This document shows positions 18,447 to 26,344 of a stretch of DNA of 34,365 bases, one piece after another. The DNA comes from Burkholderia sp. IMCC1007 (GTDB lineage Bacteria; Pseudomonadota; Gammaproteobacteria; Burkholderiales; Burkholderiaceae), in contig NZ_JAPVQY010000072.1 of NCBI RefSeq assembly GCF_027257875.1, forward strand, positions 1 to 34,365. The letters are read 5' to 3'. Position numbers and translations under genes: made by a program. Below the pieces are notes generated by a model that was given only the letters and a program-made list of their open reading frames with translations, searched no databases and was not told the origin of the DNA. Positions within the stretch are counted from its first letter, which is position 1; each line of letters opens with the position of its first letter.

Positions 18447-19571
18447 ATGAACACGACATTCGAAACGAATCGGCCGTCCGCGCCGCTGTGGCTGCTCGCC
18501 GAGCTCACCTACCGCTGTCCGCTGCACTGCGCGTTCTGCTACAACCCGGTCGATTTCGCGACGCACGGCGCCGAGCTCGATACCGATGCGTGGCGCACGG
18601 TGATCAGCGACGCACGCGCGCTCGGCGCCGCGCAGATCGGGTTTTCCGGCGGCGAGCCGCTGCAGCGCGACGACCTCGAAGTGCTGGTCCAGCACGCGCG
18701 GTCGCTGGGCTTCTATACCAACCTGATCACATCGGGCGTCGGCCTGAATGCCGCGCGCATCGAGCGGCTCAGGACGGCCGGACTCGACCATATTCAGTTG
18801 TCGTTGCAGGATTCGACGCGCGAGCTGAATGACTTCCTGACGAGCACGCGCACGTTCGAGCTCAAGCACGGCGTCGCGCGGCTGATCAAGTCGCACGGCT
18901 ATCCGATGGTGCTGAACTGCGTGCTGCATCGCTACAACCTGCCGCACGTCGGGCAGATCATCGAGATGGCGCTCGACCTCGGCGCGGATTTTCTCGAACT
19001 CGCCAATACGCAGTACTACGGATGGGCGATGCTCAATCGCGACCAGCTGATGCCGACCATCGAGCAGCTGCGCGAAGCGGAAGAAACGGTCAACCGCTAC
19101 CGGAAACTCGTCGGCGAGCGCTGCAAGATCCTGTTCGTCGTGCCCGACTATTTCGAGCAGCGTCCGAAGGCGTGCATGAACGGCTGGGGCTCGGTCTTCC
19201 TCGGCGTCGCGCCGGACGGCACCGCGCTGCCGTGCCATGCCGCGCGTGCGCTGCCCGGTCTCACGCTGCCGAACGTGCGCGACCGGTCGCTGAAGGAGAT
19301 CTGGTACGAGAGCGACGCGTTCAACGCGTTTCGTGGCGACGGCTGGATGCGCGAGCCGTGCCGCACCTGCGACGAGCGGCATGCGGATCACGGCGGGTGC
19401 CGGTGCCAGGCATACATGCTGGCGGGCGACCCGGCGGAGGCCGACCCCGTGTGCGCGAAGTCCGCGCATCACGGCCGCGTCGAACAGGCGGTGCAATTCG
19501 CGCGACGGGCAGGGCGGCAGGACGAGCATCCGCTGGTGTTTCGGAGTGTCGCCAATTCGATGATGCGTTGA
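18447..19571 (+). CDS. pqqE: PqqA peptide cyclase PqqE (radical SAM/SPASM)
   Basis: A 374-residue enzyme forming the Glu-Tyr carbon-carbon bond in PqqA. The radical SAM cluster motif is C24-PLH-C28-AF-C31, followed by the GGEPL SAM-binding motif. The C-terminal SPASM part has CMNGWGSVFLGVAPDGTALPCHAA and CRTCDERHADHGGCRCQAY, which bind the auxiliary clusters. It is the last pqq gene here; a PqqF/PqqG-type protease gene is not in this window. Confidence 0.97.
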   Translation: MNTTFETNRPSAPLWLLAELTYRCPLHCAFCYNPVDFATHGAELDTDAWRTVISDARALGAAQIGFSGGEPLQRDDLEVLVQHARSLGFYTNLITSGVGLNAARIERLRTAGLDHIQLSLQDSTRELNDFLTSTRTFELKHGVARLIKSHGYPMVLNCVLHRYNLPHVGQIIEMALDLGADFLELANTQYYGWAMLNRDQLMPTIEQLREAEETVNRYRKLVGERCKILFVVPDYFEQRPKACMNGWGSVFLGVAPDGTALPCHAARALPGLTLPNVRDRSLKEIWYESDAFNAFRGDGWMREPCRTCDERHADHGGCRCQAYMLAGDPAEADPVCAKSAHHGRVEQAVQFARRAGRQDEHPLVFRSVANSMMR

Positions 19572-19593
19572 GATGCGCCGATCGCGGCGCGCG

Positions 19594-19611
19594 GCGCCGG
19601 GAGCCCGGCGC
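19594..19611. terminator. GC-rich hairpin between pqqE and the topoisomerase gene
   Basis: GCGCCGGG-AG-CCCGGCGC is a perfect inverted repeat between the ends of two convergent genes. There is no clear T tract on either side, so its efficiency as an intrinsic terminator is uncertain. Confidence 0.5.
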
Positions 19612-19612
19612 G

Positions 19613-20650
19613 TCACTTTCGCGCCGCTTTCTCCAGCAACGCGACGAACGCCGCTTCATCCACCCGCAATCCCCTCGGCGTGCGGCGCACTTCCAGCGCC
19701 GCGAGCATCCCGGCCTCGAACGTGTCGAGCACCACCGGATGGATGTAGCAGCGCCGACACACGGCCGGCGTGTTACGCAGTATGTCGGCGACGGTCCGCA
19801 CCGTTTCGACGATCTGCTTGCGCGCATGCGTGACGCCCCGATGTGGGATGCGGCGCAGCAACGCCAGCGCCTGCACGCTGCCCGCCCAGGTCCGGTAATC
19901 CTTCGCGGTGAATTCCGCACCCGCCGCCTCGCGCAGATAGTCGTTCACGTCGGACGAGCCGACCGAATGACGCGTACCGTCGTCGTCCACGTACTGGAAC
20001 AGCTCGTGCCCCGGCAATTCCGCGCAGCGCCGCATGATCCGGCCCACGCGCGGGTCGTCCACGGTCACGTCGTGTTCGATGCCGCTCTTGCCCTTGAAGC
20101 GCAGACGTACCTGGCCGGAGCGGATCGTCACGTGGCGCTTGCGTAGCGTCGTCAGCCCGTACGATTCGTTCTCGCGTGCATACTCGGCATTTCCGACGCG
20201 CGCGAGCGTCGTGTCGAGCAGCCGGACGATCGTCGCGACGATCTTGTCGCGCGGCATGCCGGGCAGCGCCAGATCGCGCGCGACCCGCGCGCGGATGCGC
20301 GGCAGCGCACGCGCGAACGCCGCCATCCGTGCGTACTTGTTCGCGTCGCGCGTCTCGCGCCACAGCGGGTGATAGCGATACTGCTTGCGCCCGCGCGCAT
20401 CGCGGCCCGTGGCCTGAAGATGACCGAGCGGATCCATGCAGATCCACACGTCGGTGTACGCGGGCGGAATCGCGAGCGCGTTGATGCGCGCGATTTCGTC
20501 GGCATCGCGAATCCGCACGCCGTCCTGCCCGTAATACGCGAAGCCGTTGCGCAGGCGCCGGCGCGTGTAGCCCGGGCGACTGTCGTCGACATGGCGTAGG
20601 CGCGCGGCGGACGTGCACGCCTTCGCTAGCGGTAGCGTGCGCTTCGTCAT
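19613..20650 (-). CDS. DNA topoisomerase IB (eukaryote/poxvirus type)
   Basis: A 345-residue enzyme that relaxes supercoils through a 3'-phosphotyrosyl bond. Seen: GQDGVRIRDADEIARINALAIPPAYTDVWICMDPLGHLQATGRDARGRKQY and NKYARMAAFA of the N-terminal domain, the catalytic RGVTHARKQ region, and the nucleophile in CRRCYIHP. Length is typical of bacterial TopIB. The start is set at ATG 20648-20650 (MTKRTLPLAK); upstream sequence in frame is low-complexity Arg-rich and not protein-like. It converges on the pqq operon. Confidence 0.92.
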   Translation of the reverse strand: MTKRTLPLAKACTSAARLRHVDDSRPGYTRRRLRNGFAYYGQDGVRIRDADEIARINALAIPPAYTDVWICMDPLGHLQATGRDARGRKQYRYHPLWRETRDANKYARMAAFARALPRIRARVARDLALPGMPRDKIVATIVRLLDTTLARVGNAEYARENESYGLTTLRKRHVTIRSGQVRLRFKGKSGIEHDVTVDDPRVGRIMRRCAELPGHELFQYVDDDGTRHSVGSSDVNDYLREAAGAEFTAKDYRTWAGSVQALALLRRIPHRGVTHARKQIVETVRTVADILRNTPAVCRRCYIHPVVLDTFEAGMLAALEVRRTPRGLRVDEAAFVALLEKAARK

Positions 20651-20960
20651 GCTGCGATGCGTCGATCGACGCGCGTGCCGACCTGCATGTCGACACGCCA
20701 AGTTCCGGGCGGGCGCCGGGCGCGCATGTTCTTCTCCTGTTCGTTCGTGCGATCGAGCGCGTGGCAGCAAGAATCGTGCGCCGCGCGATGGCGACACGGC
20801 AATGCGCGGCAAAGCGCGGCACGGGCGGCCGGCGGGCGTCTTCAGGCGTTTGTTACGCGTGCGTGGACGAAACGGCGCAACGGCTGCGCGGCGCCGGGCG
20901 GCGCATCGGCCGACATCCGCGTCGAGTTCGCCGCGGTGCCGCTGCGCCGCAGCATCGCGC
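20651..20960. other. intergenic upstream of topoisomerase gene
   Basis: About 310 bases of GC-rich DNA. I see no gene, repeat or clear promoter in it; it should hold the topoisomerase promoter. Confidence 0.4.
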
Positions 20961-21129
20961 TTACGGATAATCGGTGACCCGCGACGTCGGCGTCGGCGGC
21001 AGCGTCGGTGTCGAATAGCCGGGCACGTTCGCGCGGAATTGCTGCTGCAGCCCGTTGTCGATGCGGCTGAGTCCGTTGAGTTGCAACTGCGCCGGCACGC
21101 GTGTGCCGGTCGTCGGCGACGTCGTCCCG
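20961..21129 (-). pseudogene. 3' remnant of an unidentified gene
   Basis: An open frame with Burkholderia-like codon use runs for about 55 residues to a TAA at 20961-20963. It ends with QLQLNGLSRIDNGLQQQFR and a Pro/Thr-rich tail finishing VTDYP. It has no start and breaks at about 21130, where base composition changes abruptly. It looks like the last part of a gene cut by a deletion or insertion. I do not recognise the family. Confidence 0.5.
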
Positions 21130-21226
21130 TTTTAGTTGGGACAACGGTCCGGAGATGTCGACTTCTCGCGTCGGATTCGTGCGAGCGCATTTTGAAGAGA
21201 CCTCAACATGCGCATTTTTCAATACG

Positions 21227-21400
21227 ATGGCGGCTTACGCGATCCCTGTCGTTCCCCGTTCGCTGGTCCGCAAGATCTCCCGCCGCTATATCGCTGGCGA
21301 AACGCTTCGCGACGCGCGTGTGCGCATCGAGTTGCTTCATGCGACAGGCTTCAGGACTCCCGTCGATGTATTGGGTGAGACCGCGTCGTCGCCGGATCGG
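21227..21400 (+). pseudogene. proline dehydrogenase N-terminal fragment
   Basis: The frame from ATG 21227 reads MAAYAIPVVPRSLVRKISRR, then YIAGETLRDARVRIELLHATGF and VDVLGE. This is the start of monofunctional proline dehydrogenases (RRYIAGETL...LDVLGE). After about 55 residues similarity stops and the frame runs into unrelated sequence. The flavin-binding barrel is absent, so this is a 5' remnant. Base composition is lower in GC than the neighbours. Confidence 0.55.
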
Positions 21401-21523
21401 ACGCCGCGATCTCATCGCAACCATTTGCTATCAACGAATCGTGATATGCATCTGCGCAATTCGACAAAGCGACCTTCTCATTGCCGTTCATAATTTGCGG
21501 TCGTCCTTTGCTAACGGGTCACC

Positions 21524-22330
21524 ATGCAACCGCTTTCCCAAGCCGAGACCGATCAATTTTCGACAGTCCGATTCGTGCTCACGGACATGGACGAGACGTT
21601 GACCTATCAAGGGCGCCTGGCTGCCGAGACGTACGCTGCGCTGGCACGACTGGAAGCCGGCGGCATTCGCGTGGTGCCGGTCACCGCGGCGCCTGCCGGA
21701 TGGTGTGACCAGATGGCTCGCATGTGGCCTGTCGACGGTGTCATCGCCGAAAATGGCGGCTTGTTTTTGCGGCGGAGTTCAGACGGGCACCGCATCGAAC
21801 GACATTTCTGGCATCCGCCCGATGCCATTGAACACGTACGCGTGCAACTGCAGTCCATTGCGCGGATCGTCGAAAAAGCGGTGCCTCACGCACAGCAGGC
21901 TGATGATCAAGTGTTTCGGCTGACGAGCCTCGCCTATCGCCGCACCGGCACCGATGCCGATCACCGCATCGTCGATGCACTGAGACAAGCGGGAGCCGAT
22001 GCGACGATAAACAACCTGTGGGTTCTTGGCTGGATAGGCGGCTACGACAAGTTGAAGATGTCATTGCGAGTGCTGGCCCGCACATACGGTGTCGACGCGG
22101 AGGCAGCCTGCGAGTGGGTGGCCTATTCCGGTGACTCTACCAACGACGCGCCAATGTTCGAGTTTTTCAAACACACGGCGGGCGTGAGCACGGTGATCGA
22201 TTACCTGCCGCAATTGCCGATTCCCCCTCGATGGATCACGCGCGGCCCGGGCGGAGCCGGTTTTGTGGAATTCGCGAACGCCATTCTCCAGTCAGGTTCA
22301 ACCAGCGCGCGCGACGTGTTCGTTGGATAG
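21524..22330 (+). CDS. HAD-superfamily hydrolase (Cof/sucrose-phosphatase type)
   Basis: A 268-residue putative phosphatase. Motif I is D21-MDETLT with nucleophile D21 and acid D23; motif II is the Thr in VTAAPAGW; the Lys is in YDKLKMSL; motif IV is GDSTNDAPMF. IAENGG in the cap region is typical of the sucrose-phosphate/mannosyl-phosphoglycerate phosphatase group. The ribosome site is weak. It looks intact although its neighbours on both sides are broken genes. The substrate is unknown. Confidence 0.8.
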   Translation: MQPLSQAETDQFSTVRFVLTDMDETLTYQGRLAAETYAALARLEAGGIRVVPVTAAPAGWCDQMARMWPVDGVIAENGGLFLRRSSDGHRIERHFWHPPDAIEHVRVQLQSIARIVEKAVPHAQQADDQVFRLTSLAYRRTGTDADHRIVDALRQAGADATINNLWVLGWIGGYDKLKMSLRVLARTYGVDAEAACEWVAYSGDSTNDAPMFEFFKHTAGVSTVIDYLPQLPIPPRWITRGPGGAGFVEFANAILQSGSTSARDVFVG

Positions 22331-22337
22331 TCGTCGG

Positions 22338-23108
22338 ATGGCTGCTTTCAGATTCGCAGCCGTCAAGCGGGAAGGCCTGGGCAGCGTGGGCGGCGGCGGA
22401 AACAAGTTGCGGAAGCTGGAATTCCTGATTGGCGACGCATTGCACGCCGGCGCCGATACGGTCATTACGGTGGGGTCGAGGCAATCGAATCACGCACGGC
22501 TGACCGCGGCTGCGGCAGCCCGCGCAGGCCTGCGATGTGAGGTCGTTCTCACTCGGTCCGTGCCGCGTGGCGATGCCGACTACGTCGACAGCGGCAACGT
22601 GCTGCTCGACAACCTGTTCGACGCACGCGTGCACGATTTGCCGGCTTCGGCGGATGCGATGGCATACGCGGTCGCGCGTGCGGACGAATTGCGCGCCGCA
22701 GGACATCATGTCTACGTTTGCCCGTTCGGTGGATCGAGTCCGGTCGGCTGCATGGCCTATGCCGCGTGCGCAGCGGAAATCGTGCAGCAGTCCAGATCAT
22801 GCGACCTGCACTTCAATCGCGTCGTCGGGCCCAATGGCAGCGGCGGCACGCATGCCGGGCTGGTCGCCGGGTTCGCGGCGCTTGGAGCCGGCGCGATCGA
22901 GGTCGACGCTTACACCGTCTATGCCCCAGCCGAAGACGCTTGTCGCACTACGCTCGACAGCGCACGGCAGACGGCCCGGCTCATCAATTGCCGGACGGAG
23001 ATCTGGTCCGATGCCGTTCGTGTCGACGCGTCGCGACTCGGTCCAGGCTACGGCATGCCGACGGACGCGATGCGGCGAGCTGTCCGGTGCGCATCCGTTC
23101 GCAGGTAG
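22338..23108 (+). pseudogene. D-cysteine desulfhydrase/ACC deaminase-like gene lacking both ends
   Basis: About 256 residues of a PLP enzyme of the ACC deaminase/D-cysteine desulfhydrase family. Visible: FAAVKREGLGSVGGGGNKLR with the PLP Lys, VGSRQSNHARLTAAAAA, GNVLLDNLFDA, PFGGSSPVGC, GPNGSGGTHAGL and GPGYGMP. The family is about 330 long. Here the first 40-50 residues before the VKRE strand are missing, and after MPTDAM the frame ends without the usual DPVYTGKA segment. An ATG at 22338 eight bases after the HAD stop could still allow translation, but activity is doubtful. Confidence 0.65.
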
Positions 23109-23430
23109 CGAGCGATGCCGCCATGGCTCGCGCGAACGAGGCGGCTATGCGGCGTCCGTTCCGGCGAACGCAGTCACGCAGCAACATCCTCGGAAGCGAG
23201 TGGGGCCACATCGCCTTGCCTCCCAAACGGACCGCTTGCGACACAGTTACAAGATAGCCATTGACTCCGCCATTCCCGGCAGTTACTGTACGCGTCGAAG
23301 TCCAAGAAGTCCGATTGCTGTTCATCAATTTCTCGCTCCCCCCAGCGGTATTCGTTGTCCACTCCCTCCTTGACGCTTCACGCGCTCTTCATCAGAGCAA
23401 ATCTTCATATTTTTTATTCAAGGATTCCTC
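23109..23430. other. cold-shock gene leader and upstream region
   Basis: About 320 bases without a supported gene. The last 180 become A/T-richer toward the csp start (a T-run at 23406-23415 and GGATTCCTC just before the ATG). This is what a structured cold-shock mRNA leader and its promoter would occupy. I could not assign a -35/-10 pair with confidence. Confidence 0.4.
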
Positions 23431-23634
23431 ATGGATACCGGTATCGTCAAGTGGTTCAACGACAGCAAAGGCTTTGGCTTCATCACTCCGGACAAGGGCG
23501 GCGACGACCTGTTCGCTCATTTCTCCGAAATCCGGACTGAAGGCTTCAAGACGCTCGCTGAAAACCAGAAAGTGAGCTTCGAAACGAAGCAAGGCCCGAA
23601 GGGTCTGCAAGCGGCCAACATCCAGCCGCTGTAA
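23431..23634 (+). CDS. cold-shock protein, CspA family
   Basis: A 67-residue single-domain nucleic-acid chaperone. RNP1 is KGFGFI (residues 13-18), RNP2 is LFAHF (27-31), and the start MDTGIVKWFNDSKGFGF is canonical. Full length for the family. A hairpin follows the stop codon. Burkholderia carry several paralogues, so I give no number. Confidence 0.97.
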   Translation: MDTGIVKWFNDSKGFGFITPDKGGDDLFAHFSEIRTEGFKTLAENQKVSFETKQGPKGLQAANIQPL

Positions 23635-23648
23635 GCAAGTTTGAAGGG

Positions 23649-23674
23649 CCCGGCTTTCCGCGACGGACGCCGGG
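23649..23674 (+). terminator. hairpin after the cold-shock gene
   Basis: CCCGGC (23649-23654) pairs with GCCGGG (23669-23674) around a 14-base loop, 15 bases after the stop. No T tract follows, so it is only a probable terminator. Confidence 0.4.
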
Positions 23675-23912
23675 TCGCAGCGACACCCTCACGGAGCGTT
23701 GTCTCCTAAAGTTGGCGCGTTTGCTCTTGGCTGCATCTGTTTGTTCAGCAGCGTGCCACGCGCCACATGCCTCGTTGCACTTCACTCTCCCCTCCGGCAG
23801 CAACGCCTTTCTCGCGCTTTCCGACTGCTTTAGATTCAGCTCGCAATGGCTTTGAATCGGTGCATATTTCGCACGGCACGGGCGCACCCGAACATCATTA
23901 TTAAAATTAGAA

Positions 23913-24137
23913 ATGCAAGACAATCGAATTCAACAGTACAACGGCTATGCCGTCCAACCCTCGGCGCATCGTTTGCCCGACGGTAGTTTTTCATCCAACC
24001 TGCTGCTCGAACGCCGCGGCAGCTCATGCGCCGAAGCCCGCTACCAGTTCTATTCGCTCGATTACTTTCCGAGCGAAAGACAGGCGCTGCAGCACTCGGC
24101 ACGCTGGGCGCGCAACTGGATCGACACGCGCGGCTAA
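23913..24137 (+). CDS. conserved small protein, function unknown
   Basis: A 74-residue soluble protein (MQDNRIQQYNGYAVQPSAHR...). It has an aromatic/charged pattern, YQFYSLDYFPSERQALQHSA and RWARNWIDTRG, which looks like a folded small domain, not chance coding. No signal peptide or membrane segment. I cannot name the family securely. It lies downstream of the cold-shock gene on the same strand but about 280 bases away. Confidence 0.65.
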   Translation: MQDNRIQQYNGYAVQPSAHRLPDGSFSSNLLLERRGSSCAEARYQFYSLDYFPSERQALQHSARWARNWIDTRG

Positions 24138-24323
24138 CGGCAGTGGCCTGCCGACCGGAGCGCAAGCGCTCCGCGGCACAGTCGGACTCGAACGCCATCG
24201 CGTCGCGTCGGTAGCTGCCGTCGAACCAGATGGCACAGTGGCACTTGCTATTTCATGAGCCAGCTCCTTTAAGATGGAGCCTTCCTGAATCAGGCAGGCC
24301 ACCGATCTCGCGAAGAAGAAGCC

Positions 24324-24680
24324 ATGAACAAGACGATCAGCGTTGCATTGCTGCTGCTACCCCTTAGCGCACTGGCCGATACATGTGTCGGCAACGGAAA
24401 CGTTCATCGCGATGTGTCGTGTGTCGACCGTTCTCTGGCTGAATCGAAGCAGGAACTCAACGCGATCTATCGAAAAATATACGCGGCCACGCAATACAAG
24501 AACGAGTTCGAGCAATCCGAGAAGGCCTGGCTCAACTACCGGGACAAGCAGTGCGATGGCTACATCGCAGCCGAGGCCGCGCAATCTCAAGGCGAGGGCG
24601 CTGGCTTGATCACGAGAGACTGTCTTCTCGCGATCACCCGGCAGCGAGTCGATTATCTGAAGACGCTGCTCGCGAAGTAA
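24324..24680 (+). CDS. LprI/DUF1311-type secreted protein
   Basis: A 118-residue exported protein: signal peptide MNKTISVALLLLPLSALA, then the DUF1311 pattern with paired cysteines (C at DTCVG, SCVDR, QCDGY, DCLL) and the helix signature SEKAWLNYRDKQCDGYIAAEA ending LAITRQRVDYLKTLL. Members include lysozyme-inhibitor-like LprI. Its role here is not known. A strong hairpin follows. Confidence 0.85.
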   Translation: MNKTISVALLLLPLSALADTCVGNGNVHRDVSCVDRSLAESKQELNAIYRKIYAATQYKNEFEQSEKAWLNYRDKQCDGYIAAEAAQSQGEGAGLITRDCLLAITRQRVDYLKTLLAK

Positions 24681-24687
24681 CAAATCA

Positions 24688-24712
24688 CGGGCACGAACCG
24701 AATTCGTGCCCG
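24688..24712 (+). terminator. strong hairpin after the DUF1311 gene
   Basis: CGGGCACGAA (24688-24697) and TTCGTGCCCG (24703-24712) form a perfect 10-base-pair stem with a 5-base loop, eight bases after the stop codon. No long T run follows. Confidence 0.6.
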
Positions 24713-24870
24713 CAGCGACATGGCCCCGGCCGCACGTCACCCGACGTGTTTTCCCGATGCGGTTTCGGCTGCTCCACATCGAGCGCCGAACCCGACCACC
24801 CACGCCCAGATCACCGAGCGGTGCCGCGGAAAACCCGGCATCCCGGACAGCGACATTGTCGGATAGTATT

Positions 24871-24908
24871 CCGCGATCCGCGATGCCGCGATGCCGCGAT
24901 GCCGCGAT
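24871..24908. repeat. short octamer tandem repeat
   Basis: CCGCGATG is repeated three times (24878-24901), flanked by partial copies CCGCGAT on each side. It lies in the long non-coding stretch (24713-25302) upstream of the sugar transporter operon. Apart from this repeat and the operator further on, I see nothing else in that stretch. Confidence 0.8.
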
Positions 24909-25110
24909 CGCGACGCCGATCGCCTTGTTCTCCGCCGCCATCCGCCGCTCCGCGACGCCGATATCCGGCCGCCGCTGTATCGGCGTCGACGGCACGCCGA
25001 CCGGCGCGTCGGACAGCGCTGGGGCGTGCTGGCCCGGGGCCGATCGCCGCGTGCCGGGCCGCTCGAAGCATTAGGTGTTTATACGTATGCCGATACCGAT
25101 ATCGTTGCAA

Positions 25111-25127
25111 TCCAATATTTCATTGGA
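25111..25127. promoter_or_regulatory. dyad operator upstream of ytfQ
   Basis: TCCAAT-ATTTC-ATTGGA is a perfect 6-5-6 inverted repeat. It is framed by CCGATA (25090-25095) and TATCGG (25132-25137), also inverted. The block is A/T-rich against GC-rich surroundings and about 175 bases before the start codon. It is probably the binding site of a sugar-responsive regulator (LysR or LacI type); no regulator gene is in the window. Confidence 0.5.
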
Positions 25128-25302
25128 AGGTTATCGGACTTGTACCTAGACTGATCCGGGGCGCACATACCGGCCAGCCGCACGCGTCGGCCGACGCTGC
25201 CCCGACCCGCATCCGCGCCACGCAGAAACAGAACAGCGCAGCACAGCACACCGCGCAACGCCGGCGCGCCGCGGCATACAACGACATCATAGGAGACAGA
25301 CC

Positions 25303-26265
25303 ATGACATTCATCAGGAAGCTGGCGGCCGGCGCGATCGTCGCCGCGGCGACGGTGCTGGCAAGCGGCGCGCACGCGCAGCAAAAGCCGATCACGCTCGG
25401 GTTCTCGCAGGTCGGCGCGGAAAGCGCGTGGCGCACCGCGAACACCGTGTCGGTGAAAAGCGCGGCGAAGGACGCCGGCATCAACCTGAAATTCTCGGAT
25501 GCGCAGCAAAAGCAGGAGAACCAGATTCGCGCGATCCGCTCGTTCATCGCGCAGAAGGTCGACGTGATCGCGTTCTCGCCGGTCGTCGAATCGGGCTGGG
25601 AGCCGGTGCTGACCGAAGCGAAGGCCGCGCACATTCCGGTGATCCTGACCGATCGCGGCGTCGACGTGAAGGATCCGTCGCTGTACGTGACGATGATCGG
25701 CTCCGACTTCCTCGAGGAAGGGCGGCGCGCGGGCCACTGGATGGAAGAGCACTACAAGAACGACCCGGGCCCGATCAACATCGTCGAGCTGCAGGGCACG
25801 GTCGGCTCGGCGCCGGCCAACGATCGCCGCGCGGGCCTGCTCGAGGTGATCAAGAGCAATCCGAAATTCAAGGTGATCGCGTCGCAAAGCGGCGACTTCA
25901 CGCTCGCGGGCGGCAAGCAGGTGATGGAAGCGTTCGCGAAGACCTACGGCAAGCAGATCAACGTCGTCTACGCGCACAACGACGACATGGCGCTCGGCGC
26001 GATCCAGGCGATGGAAGAGGCTGGCATCAAGCCCGGCAAGGACGTGAGCGTCGTGTCGTTCGACGCGACCAAGGGCGGCTTCCAGGCGATGGTCGCGGGC
26101 AAGATCAACGTCGACGTCGAATGCAGCCCGCTGCTCGGCCCGCAACTGATGACGGCCGTGAAGGACGTGGTCGCCGGCAAGCAGTTGCCCAAGCGCATCG
26201 TGACGAACGAGACCGTGTTCCCGATGAACGTCGCGGCGCAGGTGCTGCCGACCCGCAAGTACTGA
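25303..26265 (+). CDS. ytfQ: sugar ABC transporter, periplasmic binding protein (YtfQ type)
   Basis: A 320-residue periplasmic binding protein. Signal peptide to about residue 26 (ASGAHAQ). The fold is the type I (ribose/galactose) class, with the YtfQ hallmarks LGFSQVGAESAWR, QQKQENQIRAIRSFIAQKVD, PVVESGWEPVL, NIVELQGTVGSAPANDRRAG, SQSGDF and VYAHNDDMALGAIQAMEEAG. E. coli YtfQ binds galactofuranose, and the match to its motifs is close. AGGAGACAGACC precedes the ATG. First gene of a four-gene transport operon. Confidence 0.93.
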   Translation: MTFIRKLAAGAIVAAATVLASGAHAQQKPITLGFSQVGAESAWRTANTVSVKSAAKDAGINLKFSDAQQKQENQIRAIRSFIAQKVDVIAFSPVVESGWEPVLTEAKAAHIPVILTDRGVDVKDPSLYVTMIGSDFLEEGRRAGHWMEEHYKNDPGPINIVELQGTVGSAPANDRRAGLLEVIKSNPKFKVIASQSGDFTLAGGKQVMEAFAKTYGKQINVVYAHNDDMALGAIQAMEEAGIKPGKDVSVVSFDATKGGFQAMVAGKINVDVECSPLLGPQLMTAVKDVVAGKQLPKRIVTNETVFPMNVAAQVLPTRKY

Positions 26266-26344
26266 CCGCACGAGCAGCGATATCCGCGCGGGCGGCGGCA
26301 TGGCCGCCGTCGCCCGGACACCTCTTCGAATCGAGGGCGCATCC

